A program made the translations under genes and the position numbers. Below the pieces are notes generated by a model that was not told the origin of the DNA, did no database searches, and saw only the letters and a program-made list of their open reading frames with translations. Shown piece after piece: positions 1 to 8,393 of a stretch of 64,000 nucleotides of DNA. Each line of letters opens with the position of its first letter. Within the stretch, counting starts at the first letter, position 1. Source of the stretch: an uncultured Schlesneria sp. (GTDB lineage: Bacteria; Planctomycetota; Planctomycetia; Planctomycetales; Planctomycetaceae); contig CAIQIR010000142.1 in NCBI GenBank assembly GCA_903871875.1, positions 1 through 64,000 on the forward strand, in the 5' to 3' direction.

Positions 1-1
1 T

Positions 2-526
2 CGGCGACAGCCGCTACTCACCAATGATGTCTGGCGAAGTCTCTTGGCGGCCGCGTTGAATTCGGCCTGTTTGGAAGAACGGTTTCAATTGATTGCGTTC
101 GTGTTCATGCCCGAACACGTTCATCTGTTGGTCCTCCCGCAGACTTCGGAAGCGAAAGTCAGTCGCCTGTTGGCTCGCTCCAAACAGCCTGTTTCGAAGC
201 AGATTCGGGAAATCCTGGAGGCCCGTCATTCGTCACGACTTGATGAGTTGACCGTTCAAGAGCGGCCCGGCAAATGCTGCTTCCGGTTCTGGCAGCAGGG
301 TGCCGGATTCGATCGCAACCTGTTTTCCCCGAATGCCATTGCGTCCTCCATCGAATACATCCATACCAACCCGGTCAAACGGGGATTATGCCAGCGGTCA
401 ACGGACTTCAAATGGTCGAGTGCACGATTTTATTTACAGAACATGGTCGATCCAGATCTGCCGATTCTTGCTCGTCCGGCCCCAGAGTGGTTTCACACGT
501 CGGGAGTCCAGGTCAACATCGGCTAA
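2..526 (+). CDS. REP-associated tyrosine transposase (Y1/IS200-like), 5'-truncated by the window edge
   Basis: The frame is open from base 2 with no stop, so the gene starts before the window; the TTG at 44 is an internal codon and not a convincing start. The visible 174 residues carry the HUH nickase signature (M-P-E-H-V-H-L-L) and, further on, the Y-I-H-x-N-P-V-x-R-G-L block whose tyrosine is the expected DNA-linking nucleophile. These are the two hallmarks of Y1 transposases of the RAYT branch, domesticated single-strand transposases associated with short palindromic repeats. The missing N-terminus would be a few tens of residues. A 7-bp hairpin lies three bases after the stop, which suits a RAYT with its palindrome. 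Whether the enzyme is active cannot be judged. Confidence 0.85.
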   Translation, partial: RRQPLLTNDVWRSLLAAALNSACLEERFQLIAFVFMPEHVHLLVLPQTSEAKVSRLLARSKQPVSKQIREILEARHSSRLDELTVQERPGKCCFRFWQQGAGFDRNLFSPNAIASSIEYIHTNPVKRGLCQRSTDFKWSSARFYLQNMVDPDLPILARPAPEWFHTSGVQVNIG

Positions 527-528
527 GA

Positions 529-545
529 CACTGGCAGAGCCAGTG
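529..545. repeat. Short perfect hairpin directly after the RAYT gene
   Basis: CACTGGC and GCCAGTG form a 7-bp perfect inverted repeat around a 3-base loop, starting three bases after the transposase stop codon. RAYT genes are usually flanked by REP-like palindromes, so this may be such an element; it could also be a weak terminator, although no T tract follows. The core GCCAGTGG recurs near 634. Confidence 0.5.
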
Positions 546-1127
546 GCACACAGAGCAAGTCCTCAGCTGCGGGAACGCTGTCGTGTTCGGCATTCAGGAA
601 TCGAAACCGTGGCCACCCTCTGCAACGGCAGAAGCCAGTGGAACAACACGCCTTTGGGAATTGGCCGCACCGAATCGATAACATAACTAACCTGACAAGA
701 GTACGGAGCCGATGGCATCCTTCACCAAGCGAATCTCGGGACAGTGCCACCCCGCCGATATAATAAACAACGACTACACGAAGTGGTGCTATTGGTCAAC
801 ACCCAGTTCTCCCAACAAGAAGACGCACAAATGGCAAACAACTTGCGTCGGGACTTCTATTCCTGGACCGCCGGACGCGAACGTCCCCACGTGTCAATGC
901 CTTTGCACCGTCGGTATTGCACGGAAGAGATCAACAGTGTGACCGTCAATATCTGTATCACCGGCCCCGGCGCGGCGACCCGTGCACGATAACAACTGCG
1001 ACAAACTGATTGCCGGCCGTTCTATGCAACGACCACCCTGAAACTACCGTATCGATGAATCTCGGTCGAGCATGTATTTTCACATTGCTCGGCGTACCAT
1101 CATTAGAATCAAGGGCATCATGATATC
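546..1127. other. Gap without a confident gene; two overlapping small open frames
   Basis: No gene could be assigned. Two plus-strand frames overlap here: 712-942 (76 codons, ATG preceded by GGAG at close spacing) and 744-992 (82 codons, GTG start, frame open back to 696). The second reads like protein in composition around 775-955 but matches no family I recognise. Given the decayed genes on its right this may be a fragment of a lost gene. Confidence 0.4.
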
Positions 1128-2432
1128 CTATTTTAGATGGACACCATTCGGATCGGCATCCGCCGAACGACCTTCGTTCACCTGTATTCGGTGTTTGAGA
1201 AGGGACTGAACTCGCTTTGCGAGAGGGTCCATGATTGTGATCCGACGCTGCCAGGCCGGTCCATTCAGCGCGGCGCCCACGCCCAGCAAAAACGTCATGG
1301 CCAGCAACAGCCACGGAGTTGTTGCGTTCAGAAACGAGACCAACGTGATCGGCGTATCGCGATGCACGTTTTCAAAGATGTTCAGAAACCGATCGATCGA
1401 TTCATCATACGTGGCGTGAATTCGCCAAGGCCATCGCGCCTGAGCCAGCTTCCGAATCACCGCCTCCAGTTCCCGTTCCATCACCGGTCGCAGGTCTGGT
1501 CGCGGTTGCAGAAAGTTCTCGAAATCGGCGGCGCTCCAGACCAGGTTTTCACCTCCGCCATTCACTCGTAGCAAATCTGAGCCTTCGCCTGGCCGTGTCA
1601 TGCCCAGCCAGCGCGTGTAGTCGGCAAGTTCTTCACCCGGTTTTTGAGCGAACAGGCTATAGGCGATGCGCAACGTCAATTGGCCTTCGTCATCAAGCTT
1701 TTTGACGACGGCATAATCTTGTGGGTAGTTCTGGCCGCCCCCGCCCGCGTCGGAAACGCTGGTGATTCCAAATCGATTCAGCTCGCGCATGTAATGCCGG
1801 GTCGAATTCAATTGATCTTCGAGCGACAGTTTTGGCGCGTTGGCGATTGTCGAATAGAGAATCAGCGCACTCGGTTCAGCAATCAATAGCCCCGTGGGGT
1901 TCCCCCGCGCATCGCGAACAATCAGGCCGCCCGGCGGATTCGGTGTCTTTTTGTCGAAGCCCAAGACTCGCAATGCCGCACGGTTCAGCAACGCCGAATC
2001 GTACAGATGAAGGACAAATACCGGAGTGTCCGGCGCCGCCTGATTGATTTCGTCCAGCGTCGGCATTCGGCCTTCTCGGAACTGAAATTCGTTCCAGCCG
2101 CCGATCACTCGTACCCACTGCGGTGGAGGCGTCTTCCGCGCCTGCTGTTTCAATTGCTCAAGGGCTTGTCCCAGACTGGCAACGCCGTCCCAGCGCAGTT
2201 CCAAGTTGTAGAACAACCCCGCCCGGATGACATGCAGATGCGAATCATTCAGCCCGGGAATGACACGACGGTTGTTCAAATTGATCTTTTGCGTTTGCGG
2301 ATCCGCCAGCGCCAGGATCGTCGCGTCATCGCCGACCGCCGCGACTTTGCCGTCTTTAATCGCCAAAGCGGTCGCTTCGGGCCGGCCCGGGATTTGGGTC
2401 GTGATCTTCCCGCGATGTAGAATCAGCTGCAC
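1128..2432 (-). pseudogene. Truncated YtcJ-like amidohydrolase carrying a fragment of an MFS exporter at its C-terminus
   Basis: Residues 1 to about 361 are an amidohydrolase_3/YtcJ-type metal-dependent hydrolase: the Ile-Pro-Gly-Leu-N-D-S-H-L-H metal motif near residue 65, the aromatic G-G-W-N substrate region and the HATYDESID block near 345. Family members normally run to about 550-620 residues and supply further metal ligands and the closing barrel strands, all absent here. At about base 1349 the protein switches to a hydrophobic stretch (T-P-W-L-L-L-A-M-T-F-L-L-G-V-G-A-A-L-N-G) followed by P-A-W-Q, typical of one helix of EntS-like MFS_3 exporters, and from about 1245 to an unrelated tail. 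An in-frame recombination or deletion between two genes is the simplest reading. The hybrid is unlikely to be a working hydrolase. The broken HxlR regulator lies divergently upstream. Confidence 0.75.
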
Positions 2433-2682
2433 GTTACAGAGCTCCGTGATCCAGATTGCCGTTTTCGAGTCATGCGAATTTCAATCGGCCCAGCGAGTGC
2501 GGGCCAGTCGAACGACATTATTGGACATGGTTTTTGAATTTCAAATTTTGATCGCACAGGAGTCCATTGGTCGACAATTTTCCTACGAAACGATTGTCAG
2601 GATATTCTTAGCTAATATCATGAAAACAAAAAAGTATGCACCTTCAGGAACGTAGGTATCATGAAAGTAACCGAGGTTCATC

Positions 2683-3039
2683 GTGGTCAAAAAAAGTGTG
2701 ACATGCTGGGTGGAAATGACATTGACGGTCATCAGCGGCCGTTGGAAGGTGCTGATTCTTTAGCAGTTGTTCGGCGGGGTGAAACGCTTTAACGAACTTC
2801 GACGAGCGTTGACGGGAATCACGCACAAAACGTTGACTCAGCAACTGCGGGAATTGGAAGCCGACGGCATCATCAACCGCAAAATGTACCCGCAGATTCC
2901 TCCCAAAGTGGAATACTCGCTGACGAAGCTTGGCACGACACTGCGACCGGTCCTCAATGCCATGCATCGGTGGGCAGAACGGCATGGGCACGAACTGCAG
3001 CGGGAAGTGGAAACGGGGCGAAGCCCGAATGACGTTTGA
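2683..3039 (+). pseudogene. HxlR-family transcriptional regulator interrupted by an amber codon
   Basis: The frame from a GTG at 2683 reads through the N-terminal block of HxlR winged-helix regulators, including I-S-G-R-W-K-V-L-I-L, then hits TAG at 2761-2763 where the family has Trp (normally I-L-W-Q-L). The frame continues intact afterwards with GGVKRFNELRRAL, LTQQLRELEADGI and PPKVEYSLT, ending at 3039, so the rest of the gene is well preserved. A single G-to-A change (TGG to TAG) explains the break. The usual sensing CPVE motif is also altered, to C-W-V-E. Translation restarting at TTG 2767 would give a 90-residue protein lacking the first helix. It may formerly have controlled the divergent amidohydrolase or its lost neighbour. 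Confidence 0.8.
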
Positions 3040-3478
3040 ACTTTCGTAAGTTGTTGTCGGAGAAGTTGGTGTCGACAAACAGGATCTCACTTGCTGTTGA
3101 GGCGGTGCAAAGAACCCGCACTCAGGGCAAGGAGGCTTGTTGGCTCAACACGTTCCGCAATTCGGCGACCAGCCATCGTCAAAATTTCGCCGAGGCCATT
3201 TAATTCTCACTTGAGCGCCCGCAAAACGTGGAAATGTTCATTTCGGGAGTCCTCTCGTTGCCGGCGTTCTCTTCGCCAGTGGAAGATCAACTTGTTTGAC
3301 GGTGATGAATCCTCATCGCAAAACCCTGGGGCGGGACAGAGCACTACGAAATGGTCATTCGGCGTTCCGCTCGTCGCGTGACGGGGCTACATTACGTTTC
3401 GCATTGCCTGCCAGGTCTGCTGACCTGGCCCGCAGGATCGATTGATTGCTAATTTCCGCCGCCGATTGTCGTACGTTT
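3040..3478. other. Gap between the hxlR remnant and dus
   Basis: No convincing coding frame on either strand. The only structure seen is the perfect hairpin at 3410-3429. The dus promoter presumably lies here but no clear -35/-10 pair was found. Confidence 0.4.
3410..3429. repeat. Perfect 8-bp inverted repeat upstream of dus
   Basis: GCCAGGTC, a 4-base loop TGCT and GACCTGGC form a perfect hairpin about 50 bases before the dus start. It could be an operator or a leader stem-loop; no T tract follows, so a terminator is less likely. Confidence 0.5.
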
Positions 3479-4558
3479 ATGATTTCCCGCGAAACCTTGA
3501 CCTCGTCCCACGAGACCCTTTCGTCGTCCATCGCGATTGGCCATCGCGTCGTCCCCTCGCGGTATTTTCTGGCGCCGCTGGCGGGGTATACGCACTTGGC
3601 TTTTCGCCGTGCGATTCGAGAACTGGGGGGATTGGGACTGGCCACGACCGATCTCGTGCACGCGACGCAGCTGTGCGGTGAGCATCGGCATTCGATGGAA
3701 CTGGTCGCGACAGACTCGGCCGATCAACCGCTCAGCGTGCAGATCTTCGGATCCAGCGTCGATCAATTGGTGCCGGCGGCCCGCTGGTTACAGGACCACG
3801 GGTATGCGGGTATCGATATCAACATGGGTTGCCCGATGGCGAAGGTCAACGGACAGGGTGGTGGGGCGCGGTTGTTGTGTGACGCTGACAACGCCTGTCG
3901 TCTGGTCGAGCAGGTTGTGGCGGCGGTGGCGTTGCCCGTGACGGTCAAGATGCGGCTGGGTTGGGATCGCGAATCGATCTCTTCGCCCTATCTGGCTCGT
4001 CGCTTCGAGGCGGCCGGTATCCAGGCGATCACGATTCATGGCCGGACTCGGCAGCAGGGCTTTCAGGGGAATGTCGATCTCGAAGGGATTGCCGCCACGG
4101 TGGATGCCGTGCAGCAGATTCCGATCATCGGCAATGGTGATGTTCGCACTCTGGACGATGCGCTCGGTATGCGAAAGGTCACCGGGTGCGCGGCGGTCGC
4201 CCTGGGGCGCGGCGCGATGCTTGATCCCTGGATCTTCCGGAAATTGTCCGATCACAGTCAGGGGTTGGTCCCTCGCGAACCGACGCAGGACGAACAGGTG
4301 AATTTTCTCGTTCGGCATTTCACCTTGATGACAGAACAACATGGCGAGCGCAGCTGCACCCTGTTTCGCAAGTTCGCCGCGTGGTATGGGGCCAAGCTGG
4401 GCATCCCCGAAGATCTGGAACTCCGGCTGCGCCTGTTCACCAGTTTCGCGGAATTTGAATCGATCGTTCATGAAATTCGTGCCCGTCACGGCGAACGCCG
4501 TATGAACGTGGCCACCGCTTTGATCAAAGTGCCCAACGGACCCGTGGAACGGTGGTGA
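3479..4558 (+). CDS. tRNA-dihydrouridine synthase (Dus family)
   Basis: A flavoenzyme that reduces uridine to dihydrouridine in tRNA, using FMN and NADPH in the cytoplasm. The sequence has the F-L-A-P-L-A-G-Y-T N-terminal strand (a variant of APMAG), the catalytic-cysteine loop N-M-G-C-P at about C118, the V-K-M-R-L-G-W strand, the I-H-G-R-T-R loop and I-I-G-N-G-D-V / A-L-G-R-G-A FMN phosphate motifs in the standard order. About 359 residues, a normal length. The ATG at 3479 is preferred over the TTG at 3446, which would add eleven residues unlike the family. Which subfamily (DusB-like or other) is not decided here. It stands alone, 225 bases before the Ehr operon. Confidence 0.9.
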   Translation: MISRETLTSSHETLSSSIAIGHRVVPSRYFLAPLAGYTHLAFRRAIRELGGLGLATTDLVHATQLCGEHRHSMELVATDSADQPLSVQIFGSSVDQLVPAARWLQDHGYAGIDINMGCPMAKVNGQGGGARLLCDADNACRLVEQVVAAVALPVTVKMRLGWDRESISSPYLARRFEAAGIQAITIHGRTRQQGFQGNVDLEGIAATVDAVQQIPIIGNGDVRTLDDALGMRKVTGCAAVALGRGAMLDPWIFRKLSDHSQGLVPREPTQDEQVNFLVRHFTLMTEQHGERSCTLFRKFAAWYGAKLGIPEDLELRLRLFTSFAEFESIVHEIRARHGERRMNVATALIKVPNGPVERW

Positions 4559-4567
4559 GCCACGGTT

Positions 4568-4621
4568 CGCAGGCAGCGGTCGTTGTTCCTGCGAGTGGTC
4601 CCCAGGGACTTTTGATTTTTT
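4568..4621 (+). terminator. Weak possible terminator after dus
   Basis: A 6-bp stem (CGCAGG/CCTGCG) is followed by a small GTCC/GGAC hairpin and a T-rich run at 4610-4621. The stems are short, so termination would be inefficient. Confidence 0.3.
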
Positions 4622-4783
4622 GAGTCATTCTGCCCCCTATATGAACTTCCTTTCCTGTGTTCATGCTGCCACAATCGCCGGCGCGCTGGGTCGGTTTGAA
4701 TCGCAGACGATTTGACTGTGCGAACGCAGGGTTCGTTTTGATGGGAACGGAACCAAACCGACCATTGCGCTGCGGAGTGTGCA

Positions 4784-6781
4784 ATGTTCGAAAGCGACCG
4801 ACTGCTCCTGTCCGCTCTCATTCTCGCCTCGATCAGTGGCATACCGGGTCTGTTTTTCAATCGTCGTTCTCTGGTGGCTCCCTGGATTGCCGCCATGTTG
4901 ATGGTCACGAGCGGAACCGTGGGCTTGATCGGCGCGGTGCAGTGTGCGGCCCAGTGTGCGAGTGGTTCGGACGTGATGCTGGTCGAATATCCCTTGCCAC
5001 TTCCCGATGCGAGTTTTGCGCTGTCCGTCGATCCCCTGTCCGCCTTTTTTCTCGCAGCGATTTTTCTGGTTTCGACCTTGGGGTCGCTGTATGGACTGGA
5101 GTATTGGAAGCCGACCGAGCATCCCGATAATGCCCGCAAGCTACGGCTGTTTTATGGACTGTTGACTGCGTGTCTGGCGATCGTTGTCCTGGCCAAAAAC
5201 TCGGTCACGTTTTTATTCGGGTGGGAAGGCATGGCAGTTTCCGCCTTCTTCCTCGTGGCGACGGAAGATGATCGCAACGATGTCCGCGACGCGGGGTGGA
5301 TGTACCTGGCGGCCAGCCACGCGGGAACGCTTGCTCTCTTTACCATGTTTGCCCTGATGTATGGTGCGACAGGTCACTTTGATTTTCTCCCATTGACGTC
5401 AGACCAGATTTCTCCCGCTTTCGCTTCGACATTGTTCTTACTGGCACTGGGCGGATTTGGTTTGAAGGCGGGTTTGATGCCACTGCATTTCTGGCTGCCC
5501 GGCGCCCATGCGATGGCACCCAGTCATGTGTCGGCCATCATGTCGGGCGTGTTGATCAAAATGGGAATTTACGGTCTGGTGCGGATGACGGGGCTACTAC
5601 CCGATCCCCCGTTGTGGTGGGGCAGTCTGGTGCTCGCACTGGGGACGGTGTCCGCAGTCTTTGGGATGGTGTTGGCACTGAGTCAGCATGATTTGAAGCG
5701 ATTACTGGCCTATTCGAGCATTGAAAATATCGGCATCGTGGCGATCGGTCTGGGGCTGGCCTTACTGGGACGTTCGCTGCACAACCCGGTGTGGGTGATC
5801 CTCGGGCTGTCCGGTGCGTTGCTGCATGTCTGGAATCATTGCCTGTTCAAGTCGCTGCTATTTCTCGCCGCTGGCACCGTGATCCATGCGACCCATACCA
5901 GAAAAATCGATGAATTGGGGGGCATGGCCAAGCCGATGCCTTGGACGGCGGCGGCCTTCCTGGTCGGAGCCTCGTCCGCTTGCGGTCTGCCTCCCTTCAA
6001 TGGATTCGTCAGCGAATTCCTGATCTATCTGGGTCTGTTCCACACGCTGGGTTTGCCGGGTGAACCGGCTTTGCCGGCGGCGGCGTTTGCCATTCCCGCG
6101 TTGGCACTGTCGGGTGCGGCGGCGATCGCCTGTTTTGTCAAAGCTTATGGCATCGTGTTTCTGGGTGTACCTCGCAAGCCGCTGGCCCATCGACCGCACG
6201 ATCCTCACTGGCCCATGCGATTGCCACTGGTTGTCCTGTCGGTAATCGCCATCAGCCTGGGGATTCTGACGGCGAGTGTCGCCCCTCGTCTGAACGGTAT
6301 CTGTGCCAAATGGTCAGGTCTGTCTTGGGATGCGTCGATCGCGGCTTCGACGCTTGGTCCGCTGGTGCCACTCGGTTGGGCGTTGATCGGATTACTGGGG
6401 TCGCTGTTGTTTGTCTTCTGCTGGCTGCGCTGGAAGATTAGTACTCATCCCTATGCTGAACACGACACTTGGGGCTGTGGGTATCTCGCCCCCACGCCGC
6501 GTCTTCAATACACCGGCACCTCGCTCACTCAGTTTCTCGTCAGTCTATTTGGCTGGTCGATCCAACCGGTGGAAATTCGTCCTCGGATTCGGGAACTGTT
6601 TCCCGTCCAGGCCGCCTATTGGAGCGAGGTGCCGGAAATCGTGCTGGACCGAGTCGTCTCGCCGGTGTTTGATGCGCTGGCTCGTCGGCTGTTGTGGTTT
6701 CGTCTGATACAGCAGGGCAGCGTCCAGATCTACCTGCTGTATATCGTCGCCATGTTGGTCGTGCTGTTCACTGTGTTTTAA
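4784..6781 (+). CDS. hyfB: Proton-translocating antiporter-like subunit, HyfB/NuoL family (Ehr complex)
   Basis: A polytopic inner-membrane protein of 665 residues from the Mrp/NuoL-type antiporter family, expected to form one of the proton channels of a complex I-like machine. Recognisable elements are the F-G-W-E-G-M-A helix with its key glutamate (about residue 147), the L-P-G-A-H-A-M-A-P-S-H-V-S-A helix with lysine-containing neighbours, and the S-Q-H-D-L-K-R-L-L-A-Y-S-S segment. The C-terminal soluble tail with C-G-Y resembles that of HyfB/HycC. ATG at 4784 follows GGAG by seven bases. First gene of an operon with hyfC, hyfE, hyfF, hyfG and the fused ferredoxin/hyfI gene. Confidence 0.88.
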   Translation: MFESDRLLLSALILASISGIPGLFFNRRSLVAPWIAAMLMVTSGTVGLIGAVQCAAQCASGSDVMLVEYPLPLPDASFALSVDPLSAFFLAAIFLVSTLGSLYGLEYWKPTEHPDNARKLRLFYGLLTACLAIVVLAKNSVTFLFGWEGMAVSAFFLVATEDDRNDVRDAGWMYLAASHAGTLALFTMFALMYGATGHFDFLPLTSDQISPAFASTLFLLALGGFGLKAGLMPLHFWLPGAHAMAPSHVSAIMSGVLIKMGIYGLVRMTGLLPDPPLWWGSLVLALGTVSAVFGMVLALSQHDLKRLLAYSSIENIGIVAIGLGLALLGRSLHNPVWVILGLSGALLHVWNHCLFKSLLFLAAGTVIHATHTRKIDELGGMAKPMPWTAAAFLVGASSACGLPPFNGFVSEFLIYLGLFHTLGLPGEPALPAAAFAIPALALSGAAAIACFVKAYGIVFLGVPRKPLAHRPHDPHWPMRLPLVVLSVIAISLGILTASVAPRLNGICAKWSGLSWDASIAASTLGPLVPLGWALIGLLGSLLFVFCWLRWKISTHPYAEHDTWGCGYLAPTPRLQYTGTSLTQFLVSLFGWSIQPVEIRPRIRELFPVQAAYWSEVPEIVLDRVVSPVFDALARRLLWFRLIQQGSVQIYLLYIVAMLVVLFTVF

Positions 6782-6810
6782 TGCCGCCATCCCGGTGAGG
6801 AGTCCAAGCC

Positions 6811-7725
6811 GTGTGGAGTCTCGTCATTCAATTACTGGTATTGTTGGTTTTTCCTCCCCTGCTGGTGGGGTTGATCAACTGCACCAAAGCCGTCTTTGCG
6901 GGCCGGCAAGGCCCCCCGCTGCTGCAGCCGTACTACGAGCTGTGGCGGCTATTGCATAAAGGCACGGTCCAAAGCACCACGACGACCTGGTTGTTTCGCG
7001 CGGGTCCAGTGGTGGCGCTCGTGACCACCAGTCTGGCCGGCCTGATCATCCCGCTGGTCCAACCGGAAGTCTATGTGTCGTTTCCCGGGGACATCATCCT
7101 GTTTGTCTACTTGCTGGCGCTGGGGCGGTTTGCGCTGGTGTTGTCCTCGCTGGATACCGGCTCGCCCTTTGAAGGCATGGGTGTGGCGCGTGAGGTCACG
7201 TTCGCCTGTCTGGCCGAACCGGCGATGTTCATGGGCCTCTTGGCACTTGTGAAGGTTTCTCAATCGCTGGAGATGGTGGACCTGTTGACGGGGAAGCACG
7301 CCGCGACATGGACGGTCAACGGTGCTCCACTCCTGATGATCATTTCCAGCTGGTTTCTCTTGATGCTGGCCGACAGTTGCCGCATTCCCTTTGACGATCC
7401 GAACACGCACCTGGAACTGACGATGGTCCATGAAGTGATCATCCTCGACCATAGCGGTCCGATGCTGGCGATGCTGCACGTCGCGGCGGCCCAAAAGTTA
7501 TTTATCCCTGCCGCGATGCTGGCCCGCCTGGCGATTACTCGCGATCTGGGCGGCGGCTGGATTGAAGGTCTGGTCTTTCTCGCCGTGGTGTTAGCCGTGG
7601 CGGTCCTGGTGGGAATTGTCGAGTCGGTGCTGGCCCGGTTGCGGATGCCGGTGGTGCCACGCGTCTTGACGGCAGCGGGCGTGATTGCGGCGTTCGGTCT
7701 GATTCTGCAGGTGACACTCCCATGA
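6811..7725 (+). CDS. hyfC: NuoH-like membrane subunit, HyfC family (Ehr complex)
   Basis: A 304-residue membrane protein homologous to NuoH/HycD, the subunit that anchors the hydrophilic arm to the membrane arm and forms the quinone-site/E-channel region in complex I. The typical early G-R-Q-G-P-P-L-L-Q-P-Y-Y-E-L motif, the S-P-F-E-G-M-G-V-A-R-E loop and the D-S-C-R-I-P-F-D-D-P-N-T-H-L-E-L-T-M-V-H-E helix are all present. The start is GTG at 6811, preceded by GAGGAG about nine bases upstream. The stop overlaps the next start (ATGA at 7722), indicating translational coupling. Confidence 0.9.
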   Translation: MWSLVIQLLVLLVFPPLLVGLINCTKAVFAGRQGPPLLQPYYELWRLLHKGTVQSTTTTWLFRAGPVVALVTTSLAGLIIPLVQPEVYVSFPGDIILFVYLLALGRFALVLSSLDTGSPFEGMGVAREVTFACLAEPAMFMGLLALVKVSQSLEMVDLLTGKHAATWTVNGAPLLMIISSWFLLMLADSCRIPFDDPNTHLELTMVHEVIILDHSGPMLAMLHVAAAQKLFIPAAMLARLAITRDLGGGWIEGLVFLAVVLAVAVLVGIVESVLARLRMPVVPRVLTAAGVIAAFGLILQVTLP

Positions 7726-8390
7726 ATCTTTCATTGATCGATCCTTTTCTGGTCGTCTTGCTGATGCTGAATTTCATTCAGTTGGGCGTCGGACGATTAC
7801 CCACCATCATTATGATGGTCGCCTTGCAGGGGGTGATCCTGGGCGTGATTTTTCCGTTTACGCACCATGATGCTTCGGCGGGATGGGAAGGAGTGATCAG
7901 CATCCGGTTGCTCGCTCTGGCCGCGGCCATGATTGTCATGAAGGGGTGGCTGATGCCCCGGATGCTTTATTATGCTTTCAAAGAATCTCAGATGCGGGGG
8001 CAGATCGACCCCTACCTGGGTCTGACGGCGTCGCTGCTACTGGGAGCGCTCGGCACCGGTGTGATGATGGCCTTCTCGTCCCGTCTGCCGCTGCGTGAAG
8101 AACACGCCAGCCACCTGCTGGTTCCCGCGGCGCTCTCGACCGTTTTTACAGGACTGTTGATTCTGACGACGCGCCGCGAACCGTTGACGCAGGTCGCGGG
8201 CTATCTGGTTTTGGAAAACGGCATTGTGATCTTCGGCCTGCTGCTGGTCGAGGCGATGCCGTTTCTGGTGGAAGTCGGTGTACTGCTGGATGTCTTCGTG
8301 GGTGTGTTCGTGATGGGCATCATCCTGCAACAGGTCGATCGTCATCTCCCTTCGCCTGGTTCCGATCACCTCCGTACGCTCAAGGAGTGA
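7722..8390 (+). CDS. hyfE: NuoK-like membrane subunit, HyfE family (Ehr complex)
   Basis: A 222-residue, almost entirely hydrophobic protein with about seven predicted helices, resembling hydrogenase-4 component E, whose C-terminal half corresponds to NuoK/MrpC (the G-Y-L-V-L-E-N-G-I block with its buried glutamate is visible around residue 165). It overlaps hyfC by four bases and is followed three bases later by hyfF. HyfD, a second antiporter-like subunit in E. coli hydrogenase-4, is absent from this operon. Confidence 0.85.
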   Translation: MNLSLIDPFLVVLLMLNFIQLGVGRLPTIIMMVALQGVILGVIFPFTHHDASAGWEGVISIRLLALAAAMIVMKGWLMPRMLYYAFKESQMRGQIDPYLGLTASLLLGALGTGVMMAFSSRLPLREEHASHLLVPAALSTVFTGLLILTTRREPLTQVAGYLVLENGIVIFGLLLVEAMPFLVEVGVLLDVFVGVFVMGIILQQVDRHLPSPGSDHLRTLKE

Positions 8391-8393
8391 TGG

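Noticed and set aside
4486-5139. A 217-codon minus-strand frame over the start of hyfB
   Set aside because: Antisense to a clearly recognised gene, Arg/Ser-rich, no family match.
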